Source: Paraburkholderia dioscoreae (lineage in GTDB: Bacteria; Pseudomonadota; Gammaproteobacteria; Burkholderiales; Burkholderiaceae). Taken from it: 64,000 nucleotides of DNA. This document shows, piece by piece, positions 8,741-16,785 of this stretch (positions are counted from its first letter, which is position 1; each line of letters opens with the position of its first letter). The stretch lies in assembly GCF_902459535.1 (NCBI RefSeq), contig NZ_LR699553.1:372001-436000 (forward strand), given 5' to 3'. The notes under the pieces are model-generated. The model saw only the letters and a program-made list of their open reading frames with translations. It searched no databases and was not told the DNA's origin. Position numbers and translations under genes: made by a program.

Positions 8741-8906
8741 CACCGCGTACCGCTCCTGCGCGCACGCGGTCCCGCCCGGTTCCACGCGCATAACCATATG
8801 CAATCGTCGTATTTCCCATCTCGCCGGGCGTATGAGACCATTTGCGGTCCAGTTGGCGACGCATTGCCAAAAACAATGTTTGCCGCCCACTTCCACCCGA
8901 ATCTGA

Positions 8907-8949
8907 CATCGATCAGAAATCGATGACTTGTCGATAAAGCCGTCGACAA
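8907..8949. promoter_or_regulatory. Two adjacent perfect inverted repeats upstream of metQ-like gene
   Basis: CATCGAT (8907-8913) pairs with ATCGATG (8919-8925), and TTGTCGA (8928-8934) pairs with TCGACAA (8943-8949). Both are perfect 7-bp inverted repeats and lie 30-72 bases before the start codon. They could be operators or transcript hairpins; no regulator is known to me for these words. Confidence 0.4.
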
Positions 8950-8978
8950 AGCCTTCGATTAGAAACAGCGAGAATCAC

Positions 8979-9791
8979 ATGCAGCGCAGAAACATCCTCA
9001 AAGCCCTCTCGGCAGTCATCGCCGGCGCAGCGATCGTCACCAGCTTCGGTGCGCACGCCGACGACAAAGTGATCAAGGTCGGCACCATCGGCGGCCCGGA
9101 TGCGCAAATCTGGGAAGTCGTCACGAAAGTGGCGAAGCGCGAAGGCCTGAACGTGAAGGTCGTCGAATTCAACGACTACGTGCAGCCGAATGCCGCGCTC
9201 GACGCGGGCGATCTCGACGCCAACAGCTTCCAGCATCAGCCGTACCTCGACAGCCAGATCAAGCAGCGCGGCTACAAGATCGTCAACGTCGGCCTCACGT
9301 ACATTTCGCCGCTCGGCATCTACTCGAAGAAGCTGAAGTCGCTGAAGGATCTGCCGCAAGGCGCGAAGGTCGCGGTGCCGAACGATCCGTCGAACGAAAA
9401 CCGCGCGCTGCTGTTGCTGCAAACGCAAGGCGTGATCAAGCTGAAGGCCGGCGCCGGCACGAACGGCAACAACGCGACGCCGCTCGACGTCGCCGAGAAT
9501 CCGAAGAAGATCAAGCTGGTCGAACTCGACGCCGCACAATTGCCGCGCTCGCTGTCGGACGTGGACGCCGCCGCGATCAACACGAACTTCGCGTTGGCCG
9601 CCGGCCTGCAGCCGACCAAAGACGCGATCGCGCTCGAAGACGTGCATAGCCCGTACGCGAACCTGATTGCCGTGCGCACGCAGGACAAGGACAAGCCGTG
9701 GGTCAGGAAGCTGGTTGCCGCTTATCAGTCGGAAGACGTGCGCCAATTCATCAAGACGCAGTTCAAGGGTTCGGTGGTGCCTTCGTTCTAA
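8979..9791 (+). CDS. MetQ/NlpA family ABC transporter substrate-binding protein (orphan)
   Basis: A 270-residue periplasmic binding protein of the NlpA/MetQ family, which captures methionine or related amino acids for the MetNI importer. Family features are KVGTIGGPDAQIWEVV at the mature N terminus, VEFNDYVQPN, ANSFQHQPYL and KVAVPNDPSNENRALLLLQ. The start ATG 8979 gives a clean signal peptide ending AHA-DD, a signal peptidase I site; there is no lipobox, unlike classical MetQ lipoproteins. No metN or metI gene is nearby, so the permease must be encoded elsewhere. It is flanked by genes of unrelated function. The exact ligand cannot be read from the sequence. Confidence 0.9.
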   Translation: MQRRNILKALSAVIAGAAIVTSFGAHADDKVIKVGTIGGPDAQIWEVVTKVAKREGLNVKVVEFNDYVQPNAALDAGDLDANSFQHQPYLDSQIKQRGYKIVNVGLTYISPLGIYSKKLKSLKDLPQGAKVAVPNDPSNENRALLLLQTQGVIKLKAGAGTNGNNATPLDVAENPKKIKLVELDAAQLPRSLSDVDAAAINTNFALAAGLQPTKDAIALEDVHSPYANLIAVRTQDKDKPWVRKLVAAYQSEDVRQFIKTQFKGSVVPSF

Positions 9792-9805
9792 GCCGCGACG
9801 CTTTT

Positions 9806-10732
9806 CTACAGATCCAGCTCCCATCGCTCGATCGTCAGGTTCTTGCCGAAACGGCGCTCAGCCGCCGCGCCGGCAAGCCTGAAGCCGGCGCGCTCGCACA
9901 GACGCCGCGGTTGTCCCAGCGAGGCAGCCGTGGTTAGCGTGAGCTTCGTGTAGCCCGCGCGCTTCGCGAAGCGCGTGCATTCGCTTAGCAACTGTGTGCC
10001 AATGCCCAGACGCTGCACGTCCGGTTCGACCCATAGAAGCCGCACGCCCGCCACCGTCGTCGACACACCGACGACGCACACCGAGCCGACCACCACGCCT
10101 TCCTGATCGGCCACCCAGCACATCTCCCGTACCGGATCGTTGCGTTGCGCGTAATCGGCGACGATTCGCGCGAGCAATCCTTCAAACGACTGATCCCAGC
10201 CGTATTGCGCGGCGAACCACTGCGCCTGCCGATGCACGAGCCAGCCGCATTCGCCTGCGCGCGGCTGGCGCAGTATCACGAGTTCGTGCGTGGGCCCGGT
10301 TCCGAGCAGCCGCTCGATCACCTTCATCGCAGCGATCAGCTGATCCTGGGAGAGGGGCGAGAGGCCGGCGAGCAACATCGACACCTCCTCGATCGCCGCG
10401 TTATCGAGCGGCACGTAGGCAGCGTGGCCATTGTCCGTGAGGGCGATCAGCGACTGGCGCGCGTCCGTCTCGGACGGGCGGCGCGTGATCAGATTGCGTC
10501 GTTCGAAGCTGGTCAACAGGCGGCTGAGATAACCGCTGTCGAGGCCGAGAGCGCGCCCGAGCACCGAGGCGGTTTGCGCACGCCCCCGGTGGAGTTCGTG
10601 CAGCACGCGCACCTCTGTCAGTGAGAACGCGCTCTTTGCCAGATGCTCGTGGAGTGCGCCAATGTGCTGGGCGTAGAAGCGGTTGAAATGGCGGACGGCC
10701 TGAGCGCGCCGCAGCGCCTCGGAATCGGTCAA
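9806..10732 (-). CDS. MarR-type regulator fused to GNAT acetyltransferase
   Basis: A 308-residue two-domain protein. Residues about 1-145 are a MarR winged helix-turn-helix (recognition region LGLDSGYLSRLLTSFERRNLI, wing RRPSETDARQSLIALT). Residues about 155-308 are a GNAT domain with the acetyl-CoA loop in RLGIGTQLLSECTRF. Such fusions occur in many proteobacteria, where the acetylation target is generally unknown. Translation probably begins at TTG 10732: GGGGAG lies six bases before it and no in-frame ATG is available nearby. It converges on the metQ-like gene with only 14 bases between the stops. A promoter is visible upstream. Confidence 0.9.
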   Translation of the reverse strand: MTDSEALRRAQAVRHFNRFYAQHIGALHEHLAKSAFSLTEVRVLHELHRGRAQTASVLGRALGLDSGYLSRLLTSFERRNLITRRPSETDARQSLIALTDNGHAAYVPLDNAAIEEVSMLLAGLSPLSQDQLIAAMKVIERLLGTGPTHELVILRQPRAGECGWLVHRQAQWFAAQYGWDQSFEGLLARIVADYAQRNDPVREMCWVADQEGVVVGSVCVVGVSTTVAGVRLLWVEPDVQRLGIGTQLLSECTRFAKRAGYTKLTLTTAASLGQPRRLCERAGFRLAGAAAERRFGKNLTIERWELDL

Positions 10733-10773
10733 ATGCTGCTCCCCGGGGGAATTTTTGTGGCTTGCTACCCAGC

Positions 10774-10801
10774 ACTATATTGGAACGCCCTCCTTTGCAA
10801 A
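10774..10801 (-). promoter_or_regulatory. Putative sigma-70 promoter of the MarR-GNAT gene
   Basis: Reading leftward, TTTGCA (10801-10796) and TATAGT (10779-10774) are separated by 16 bases, about 40 bases before the TTG start. Confidence 0.45.
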
Positions 10802-11006
10802 AGCCGTCCCAGCAAGGGATTGCTTGAACTGGTACTAAAAAGGTATCGATGGCGGCTCTGGTTCTGGCAGGGTGAGGAGCATGTTTGCACCGCCTGGTCG
10901 CCTTCCGAGCGACGAGTACGGGTAAATCCTGGGCCCCGAAAACCTCTCTCCAACCCTTGCAAATACCCCTTCGAGCCTTATCCGGCAAGGCTTTGCGCGC
11001 TACCGT

Positions 11007-11054
11007 ACCAACATGGAACCAATCGATTGACTGGTATTATGTTGGTTATATAAT
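11007..11054 (+). promoter_or_regulatory. Promoter of the nag operon with flanking inverted repeat
   Basis: TTGACT (11027-11032) and TATAAT (11049-11054) with a 16-base spacer form a near-consensus sigma-70 promoter 52 bases before the gntR-type start codon. A perfect 8-bp inverted repeat, ACCAACAT (11007-11014) and ATGTTGGT (11039-11046), brackets the -35 box and ends just before the -10 box. The GntR protein encoded downstream is the natural candidate to bind here, which would give autoregulation. This is inference. Confidence 0.6.
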
Positions 11055-11105
11055 GGGCTCTCATTTTTCGTAGGCCTACCTTTTCGCGACGGCCGCCGGA
11101 GTCCC

Positions 11106-11840
11106 ATGGAAACTCGCTGGTCCGCACTGATGCCTGACGCCCGCAACGTCACGCCGCTCTATTTGCAGCTCGCGCGCAATCTTGCGACAGCGATTCATTG
11201 CGGCGTGTGGTCGGCGGGTGAAGCGCTGCCCTCGGAGCGCACGCTTTCGGACGCGATCGGCGTGTCGCGCATCACGGCGCGCAAGGCGATCGAGTTGCTG
11301 GTCGAGCAAGGGCTGATCCGGCGCGCGCGTGGCGCGGGCAGTTTCATCACGCCGCGCGTCGAAGACCCGCTCTCGCGGCTCACCGGTTTCACGAAGAAGA
11401 TGCAGCAGCGCGGTTTCCGGCCGGATTCGGTATGGCTCGAGCGCGATATCCGCGCCGCCAACCGTGACGAACTGGTGCATCTCGGGCTGTCGCCCGGCGC
11501 GGCGGTGGCGAGTCTGCGGCGGCTGCGGCGCGCGGACGGCATCGTCATGGCGGTCGAGCATTCGGCGCTGCCGGCGGCGATCGTGCCCGACCCGCAAGCC
11601 ATCGGCGATTCGCTTTACAGCTATCTCGAACACCGTGGCGCGGCTGTCGTGCGCGCGTTGCAGCACTTTCGCGCGGTCAACGCTTCGAGCGAGATCGCCG
11701 CATTGATGGATATCGAACCGCGCTCGGCGCTGCTGGTCATTACCCGTATCGGCTATAGCGCCGATCAGCGCGCAATCGAGTTGACCGACACGTATTGCCG
11801 CGACGATTACTACGACTTTGTCGCTGAATTGCGCACCTGA
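11106..11840 (+). CDS. GntR/HutC family regulator, probable repressor of N-acetylglucosamine genes
   Basis: A 244-residue regulator with an N-terminal GntR winged helix (PLYLQLARNL, then SERTLSDAIGVSRITARKAIELLVEQGLI, residues about 18-80) and a C-terminal UTRA ligand-binding domain (residues about 100-240). UTRA regulators of the NagR/NagQ type sense phosphorylated amino sugars. It is the first gene before nagA, the deaminase and the PTS genes, which supports that role. ATG 11106 is used; ATG 11130 is possible. The upstream promoter carries operator-like repeats that it may bind itself. Confidence 0.88.
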   Translation: METRWSALMPDARNVTPLYLQLARNLATAIHCGVWSAGEALPSERTLSDAIGVSRITARKAIELLVEQGLIRRARGAGSFITPRVEDPLSRLTGFTKKMQQRGFRPDSVWLERDIRAANRDELVHLGLSPGAAVASLRRLRRADGIVMAVEHSALPAAIVPDPQAIGDSLYSYLEHRGAAVVRALQHFRAVNASSEIAALMDIEPRSALLVITRIGYSADQRAIELTDTYCRDDYYDFVAELRT

Positions 11841-11942
11841 TCTGCTCGACGAGGCAGCGCGCGAAGCCGGCAACTCAAGGTGCGCAGCCGCCCTCAGGCG
11901 CCATTCAGTCACGCCCCGTATCACGCCTCACCAGAGAGAATC

Positions 11943-13046
11943 ATGCTGACCGGAAACATACTCACCACCGATGGGTGGATTCACGGCACGCTCGAATACG
12001 AAAACGGCCGCATCACGGCGCTCGCTGGCGACCGAGCCGATCCGTCGACCAACGACGCGCCGTACATCCTGCCCGGCTTCATCGATTTGCACGTGCATGG
12101 CGGCGGCGGTTCCGACGTGATGGAAGGCAACAACGCGATCGAAACCATCACTCGCACGCATGCACGTTACGGCACGACGAGCCTGCTCGCCACCACCATG
12201 ACCGCGCCGCGCGACGAACTGATGAGCGTCGTTGCGGGCCTCGGCCACAACGCGCGGATCCGCACGCCGGGCGGCGCGCGCGTGCTCGGCGTGCATCTGG
12301 AAGGGCCGTATATCAATCCCGGCAAGCTCGGCGCGCAACCGGACGCAGCGGTTTCGGCGGTGATGGACGAAGTGCTGAAGTATCTGTCCATCGCGCCGAT
12401 TCGCGTGGTCACGCTCGCGCCGGAGATTGCCGGCCACATGGAGATCATCTCCGAGATGGCGGCGCGCGGCGTGCGTGTGCAACTGGGTCATTCGCTCGGC
12501 ACCTACGACGACGCCGTCGCCGCGCTCAAGCACGGCGCCTGCGGCTTCACGCACCTGTTCAACGCGATGTCGCCGCTGCACCATCGCAATCCCGGTCTCG
12601 TCGGCGCGGCGCTCGCGCACGCCGAGTTTGCGGAAATCATTCCCGATCTGCTGCACGTCCATCCGGGTGCGATCCGCGCGGCATTGCGCGCGATTCCGCG
12701 TCTCTACGTGGTCACGGACAGCACCTCGGCCACCGGCATGCCCGACGGCGAATACCGCCTCGGCAGCCAGCATGTGACGAAGTGCCTCGGCGGCGTGCGT
12801 CTCGCCGACGGCACGCTCGCCGGCAGCACCCTGACGATGGATCAGGCGCTGCGCAATCTTGTATCGATCGGCTTGCCGATCGCCGATGTATCGAACCGTT
12901 TGTCGCGCTACGCCGCCGACTACCTGGGCATCGAGGACCGCGGCCGCATCGCGCGCGGCGCATGGGCAGACGTGGTCGTGTTCGATCGTGAACTGGCGTT
13001 GAGCGCGACTTACGTCGAAGGAGAAGCAATTGTCGAATATGCTTAA
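11943..13046 (+). CDS. nagA: N-acetylglucosamine-6-phosphate deacetylase
   Basis: A 367-residue amidohydrolase that removes acetate from N-acetylglucosamine 6-phosphate after PTS uptake. Metal and substrate motifs are visible: PGFIDLHVHGGGGSD, GVHLEGPYINPGK, LGHSLGTYDDA, THLFNAMSPLHHRNPG, and VTDSTSATGMPDG with the catalytic aspartate. The ATG at 11943 follows AGAGAGAATC and gives the normal family length. The 3' end overlaps the next gene by 17 bases, so translation of the two is probably coupled. Confidence 0.96.
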   Translation: MLTGNILTTDGWIHGTLEYENGRITALAGDRADPSTNDAPYILPGFIDLHVHGGGGSDVMEGNNAIETITRTHARYGTTSLLATTMTAPRDELMSVVAGLGHNARIRTPGGARVLGVHLEGPYINPGKLGAQPDAAVSAVMDEVLKYLSIAPIRVVTLAPEIAGHMEIISEMAARGVRVQLGHSLGTYDDAVAALKHGACGFTHLFNAMSPLHHRNPGLVGAALAHAEFAEIIPDLLHVHPGAIRAALRAIPRLYVVTDSTSATGMPDGEYRLGSQHVTKCLGGVRLADGTLAGSTLTMDQALRNLVSIGLPIADVSNRLSRYAADYLGIEDRGRIARGAWADVVVFDRELALSATYVEGEAIVEYA

Positions 13047-14046
13047 AGAGGCGCTGGCATCCGCTGAAACGGTCGCCGCGCAACTCACGGATACCTCGCG
13101 CGTCGAGGCGTTGGCGGCGAAGCTCGCCGAAGAGCCGCGTCATGTCGCGCTGACGGTCGCGCGCGGCAGCTCCGATCACGCCGCGAGTTACTTCGCCAGC
13201 CTGACGATGAGCCGCCTCGGCGTGCCGGTCGCCTCGCTGCCGATGTCGGTCGCCACGCTGCAACAGGCGCCGTTGCAGGTGCGCGATCAGCTCGCGCTGG
13301 CCTTCTCGCAATCGGGCAAGAGCCCGGACCTCGTCGGCACAATGGAAGCGTTGCGCAAAGCGGGCGCGTTGACCGTCGCCGCCGTGAACGTGTCGGGCTC
13401 ACCCCTGGCCGACGCGTGTGAATTCGAGTTGCCGCTCGTCGCCGGTCCGGAACTGAGCGTCGCGGCTACGAAGAGCTATATCGCGATGCTGTCGATTTCC
13501 GCGCAACTCGTCGCGCATTGGCAGAACGACGCCGAACTGCTCGCGGCGTTGAAGACGCTGCCCGAAGCACTGCGGGCAGCGGGCAAGCTCGACTGGTCGA
13601 ATGCCGTGGAGGAATTGCGCGGCGTGGAGCGCATGATCGTGATCGGCCGTGGTCTGGGTCTTGCGATCGCGCAGGAAGCCGCGCTGAAACTGAAGGAAAC
13701 CTCCGGCATTCAGGCCGAAGCGTTTTCGAGCGCGGAAGTGCGCCACGGTCCAATGGAACTGATCGACCGCGACTACCCTCTGCTGGTCTTCGCACCGCGT
13801 GGACCCGAGCAAGCCGGCTTGCTGCAACTCGCGCGCGACATGAAGGCACGCGGCGCCCGTGTTCTGCTCGCGGCGCCGGCCGAGGTGCCGGAAGCCACGC
13901 TACCACTCGCTACCACCGCTCATGCGGCGCTCGATCCGATCGCCGCCATTCTGTCCTTTTACGTGATGGCCGCCGGCCTTGCCGCCGCGCGCGGGCGCAA
14001 TCCCGATGCGCCGCGCCATCTCAACAAAGTCACCGAAACTCACTGA
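13030..14046 (+). CDS. SIS-domain glucosamine-6-phosphate deaminase (NagB-II type)
   Basis: A 338-residue protein with two SIS sugar-isomerase domains, like the isomerase half of GlmS but without the glutaminase half. Visible are ARGSSDHAASYF, LAFSQSGKSPDLV and VAATKSYIAML in the first domain and GRGLGLAIAQEAALKLKE with EVRHGPMELID in the second. Such proteins act as an alternative deaminase, turning glucosamine 6-phosphate into fructose 6-phosphate and ammonia, and the position directly after nagA fits. The start is most likely TTG 13030, six bases after GAAGGAG and inside the end of nagA. ATG 13039 is the alternative but is too far from that site. Confidence 0.9.
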   Translation: MSNMLKEALASAETVAAQLTDTSRVEALAAKLAEEPRHVALTVARGSSDHAASYFASLTMSRLGVPVASLPMSVATLQQAPLQVRDQLALAFSQSGKSPDLVGTMEALRKAGALTVAAVNVSGSPLADACEFELPLVAGPELSVAATKSYIAMLSISAQLVAHWQNDAELLAALKTLPEALRAAGKLDWSNAVEELRGVERMIVIGRGLGLAIAQEAALKLKETSGIQAEAFSSAEVRHGPMELIDRDYPLLVFAPRGPEQAGLLQLARDMKARGARVLLAAPAEVPEATLPLATTAHAALDPIAAILSFYVMAAGLAAARGRNPDAPRHLNKVTETH

Positions 14047-14084
14047 CGAGAAATCAGATGCGACGTGTCGAGGAGTCCCGCTTG

Positions 14085-16649
14085 ATGAGCCATTCTGAAG
14101 GCCATATCGTTTTACTCGCGCCCATGACCGGTCCGGTCGTGCCGCTCGCGAACGTGCCCGACCCTGTATTTTCGGGCGGTATGTTCGGTGACGGCATCGG
14201 CATCGATCCGCTCGAGGGACGGCTCGTCGCGCCCTGCGACGGTACCGTCACGCATCTCGCGCGCACCGGTCACGCGGTGACGCTGGCTACTGCCGAAGGC
14301 GCCGAGATTCTGCTGCACATCGGTATCGATACAGTCGCCCTGAACGGCAAGGGTTTTGCGCCGATGGTCGCGCAAGGCGCCCATGTGCGCGCCGGTCAGG
14401 TGCTGATCGAGTTCGACCAGGATCAGGTCGCGTTGAACGCGCCGAGCCTCGTATCGGTGGTCGCGATCGCCAACTCCGATGCGTTCGAAATCGTCGAGCG
14501 CGTGCAAGGCGGCCTGCTGAAGGCGGGTGAAACGCCGCTGCTGGTGCTGCGCGCGCGCGATGGTGCGGCTGCCGAGGCTTCGCGTCAGGCAAGTGCGACG
14601 AACGTCGCGGAAGAAGCGCGTCAGCAAGTCACACTGGTTCATGCAGGTGGTCTGCATGCACGTCCGGCGGCGCGTGCCCGTGAAGCGGCGCGTGGTTTCG
14701 ACGCACGCGTGGAAGTGCGTTACGAAGGGCGCAAGGCGGCGATCGAAAGCGTGGTCGGTTTGCTGGGACTCGGCGCAGGTGAAGGCGCGACGGTCGAATT
14801 GCTCGGCGTCGGTCCGCAAGCCAGGGCCGCGATCGAAGCCATTGCTCACGAATTGACGCGTGAAGCACATGGTGAAGCGGAAGAAAAACCCGCGCGTGAA
14901 AGTTCGCCGGCGCCGCAGGCCGTGGGGCATGCGGCAGGCGAAGCGCCCGCCCCGAATACGCTTGCCGGCGTCTGCGCCGCGCCGGGCGTCGCGGTCGGCA
15001 AGCTGGTGCGCTGGGACGACGCGGACATCGATCCGCCGGAGAAGGCGGCCGGCACGTCGGCTGCGGAGAGCCGGTTGCTCGACAAGGCGATTGCCACCGT
15101 CGATGCGGACCTCGGCACGACCGTGCGTGACGCATCGCAACGCGGCGCGGTCGGCGAAGCGGGCATTTTCGCGGTGCACCGCGTGCTGCTCGAAGATCCC
15201 ACGCTGCTCGACGCCGCGCGCGATCTGATCAGCCTCGGCAAGAGCGCCGGCTTTGCATGGCGTGAAGCGATCCGTGCGCAGATCGCCATCCTTGCGAAAA
15301 TCGAAGACGCGTTGCTCGCGGAACGTGCCGCCGATCTGCGCGACATCGAAAAGCGCGTGCTGCGCTCGCTCGGTTATACGAACGCCGCGCCGCGCGCGTT
15401 GCCGGAAGAAGCGGTGCTTGCAGCGGAAGAGTTCACGCCGTCCGATCTTTCAACGCTGGATCGCTCGCGCGTTACCGCGGTGGTGATGGCGCGTGGCGGC
15501 GCGACCTCGCACGCGGCGATTCTCGCGCGTCAGGCGGGCATTCCCGCGCTGGTGGCAGTCGGCGACGCGCTGCATGCAATCCCTGAAGGCACGCAAGTGG
15601 TGGTGAACGCCACCAACGGCCGCCTCGAATTCGCACCGACCGAGCTCGACGTCGAACGCGCACGTCTGGAGCGCACGCGTCTTGCCGGTGTGCGCGAAGC
15701 CAATCGCCGCACCTCGCAGCAGGCGGCCGTCACGTCCGACGGCCGCGCAATCGAAGTGGCCGCGAACATCGCCACGCTCGACGACGCGAAAACCGCCGTC
15801 GAAAACGGCGCCGATTCCGTTGGCCTGCTGCGCACCGAACTGCTGTTCATTCACCGCGCCGCCGCGCCGACCACGGACGAACATCGTCAGAGCTACCAGG
15901 CAATCGTCGACGCGTTGAGCGGCCGCACCGCGATCATCCGCACGCTGGATGTCGGCGCGGACAAGGAAGTGGATTATCTGACGCTGCCGCCCGAACCGAA
16001 TCCCGCGCTCGGCTTGCGCGGCATCCGCCTCGCGCAAGTGCGCCCGGATCTGCTCGACGATCAGTTGCGCGGTCTGCTCGCGGTGCGTCCGCTCGGTGCC
16101 GTGCGCATTCTGCTGCCGATGGTGACCGATGTCGGCGAATTGATCCGCATCCGCAAGCGTATCGACGAATTCGCGCGCGAGTCGGGCCGCACGGAGCCGA
16201 TCGAAGTCGGCGTGATGATCGAAGTGCCATCGGCGGCGCTGCTTGCCGATCAACTGGCGCAACACGCTGATTTCCTCTCGATCGGCACTAACGATCTGAC
16301 GCAATACACGCTCGCGATGGACCGTTGCCAGGCCGACCTCGCCGCGCAGGCGGACGGTTTGCATCCGGCGGTGCTGCGCCTGATCGCGGCCACGGTGCAA
16401 GGTGCCGGCAAGCACGGCAAATGGGTCGGTGTGTGCGGCGCGCTGGCGGGCGATCCGCTCGCCATGCCGCTGCTCGTCGGCCTCGGCGTGACCGAGCTTT
16501 CGGTGGATCCGGTCTCGGTGCCGGGCATCAAGGCGAGGGTGCGCAACCTCGATTATCAACTGTGCCGTCAACGCGCCCAGGATGCCCTGGCGCTCGAATC
16601 GGCGCAGGCGGTAAGAGCAGTAAGCCGCGAAACCTGGCCTTTGGACTGA
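14085..16649 (+). CDS. Fused PTS protein IIA(Glc-type)-HPr-Enzyme I
   Basis: An 854-residue phosphorelay protein that carries phosphate from PEP through Enzyme I and HPr to IIA, feeding NagE. Order: IIA of the glucose family (residues about 8-155; histidines in RTGHAVTL and EILLHIGIDTV), HPr (about 182-270; GLHARPAARA with the active histidine, and IESVVGLLGLG with the serine matching Ser46), then Enzyme I (about 290-854). Enzyme I shows the phosphohistidine loop GGATSHAAILARQ and PEP-site segments such as SIGTNDLTQYTLAMDR. The catalytic cysteine lies in VCGALAGD, where the usual glutamate after CG is alanine. ATG 14085 is chosen behind GAGGAG; ATG 14058 is an alternative. Confidence 0.94.
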   Translation: MSHSEGHIVLLAPMTGPVVPLANVPDPVFSGGMFGDGIGIDPLEGRLVAPCDGTVTHLARTGHAVTLATAEGAEILLHIGIDTVALNGKGFAPMVAQGAHVRAGQVLIEFDQDQVALNAPSLVSVVAIANSDAFEIVERVQGGLLKAGETPLLVLRARDGAAAEASRQASATNVAEEARQQVTLVHAGGLHARPAARAREAARGFDARVEVRYEGRKAAIESVVGLLGLGAGEGATVELLGVGPQARAAIEAIAHELTREAHGEAEEKPARESSPAPQAVGHAAGEAPAPNTLAGVCAAPGVAVGKLVRWDDADIDPPEKAAGTSAAESRLLDKAIATVDADLGTTVRDASQRGAVGEAGIFAVHRVLLEDPTLLDAARDLISLGKSAGFAWREAIRAQIAILAKIEDALLAERAADLRDIEKRVLRSLGYTNAAPRALPEEAVLAAEEFTPSDLSTLDRSRVTAVVMARGGATSHAAILARQAGIPALVAVGDALHAIPEGTQVVVNATNGRLEFAPTELDVERARLERTRLAGVREANRRTSQQAAVTSDGRAIEVAANIATLDDAKTAVENGADSVGLLRTELLFIHRAAAPTTDEHRQSYQAIVDALSGRTAIIRTLDVGADKEVDYLTLPPEPNPALGLRGIRLAQVRPDLLDDQLRGLLAVRPLGAVRILLPMVTDVGELIRIRKRIDEFARESGRTEPIEVGVMIEVPSAALLADQLAQHADFLSIGTNDLTQYTLAMDRCQADLAAQADGLHPAVLRLIAATVQGAGKHGKWVGVCGALAGDPLAMPLLVGLGVTELSVDPVSVPGIKARVRNLDYQLCRQRAQDALALESAQAVRAVSRETWPLD

Positions 16650-16714
16650 ACTCCACACGGTCCGCAGCCAGCTTCGCCCGGTCATCAACCGGAGCTACAA
16701 GACTCGACAACAAC

Positions 16715-16757
16715 GTTCGATAACGACGTTCGATAACGACGTTCGATAACGACGTTC
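16715..16757. repeat. 13-bp tandem repeat before nagE
   Basis: GTTCGATAACGAC occurs at 16715-16727, 16728-16740 and 16741-16753 without interruption or mismatch, followed by a partial GTTC. The array ends about 30 bases before the nagE start, just ahead of its GGAGG site. It sits between two genes of the same operon. Confidence 0.9.
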
Positions 16758-16785
16758 AACAAAGAGACAAGGATTGGAGGTATCA

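Larger units (their letters stand above)
10733..11105. other. Divergent control region between MarR-GNAT gene and nag operon
   Basis: A 373-base gap with lower GC than its surroundings. It holds a leftward promoter near 10774-10801, a rightward promoter at 11027-11054 and operator-like words. TGGTACT/GGTAT lie near 10829-10846 and TGGTATTATGTTGGTTAT near 11032-11049. I see no small gene in it. Confidence 0.6.

Noticed and set aside
13518..14084. Long open frame reading through upstream of the PTS fusion
   Set aside because: The extension lies over the SIS deaminase gene in another frame and has low-complexity Arg-rich sequence; it is a GC-driven shadow.
16715..16757. Possible CRISPR array at the 13-bp repeat
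   Set aside because: Units are directly joined without spacers, too short, and no cas genes are present.
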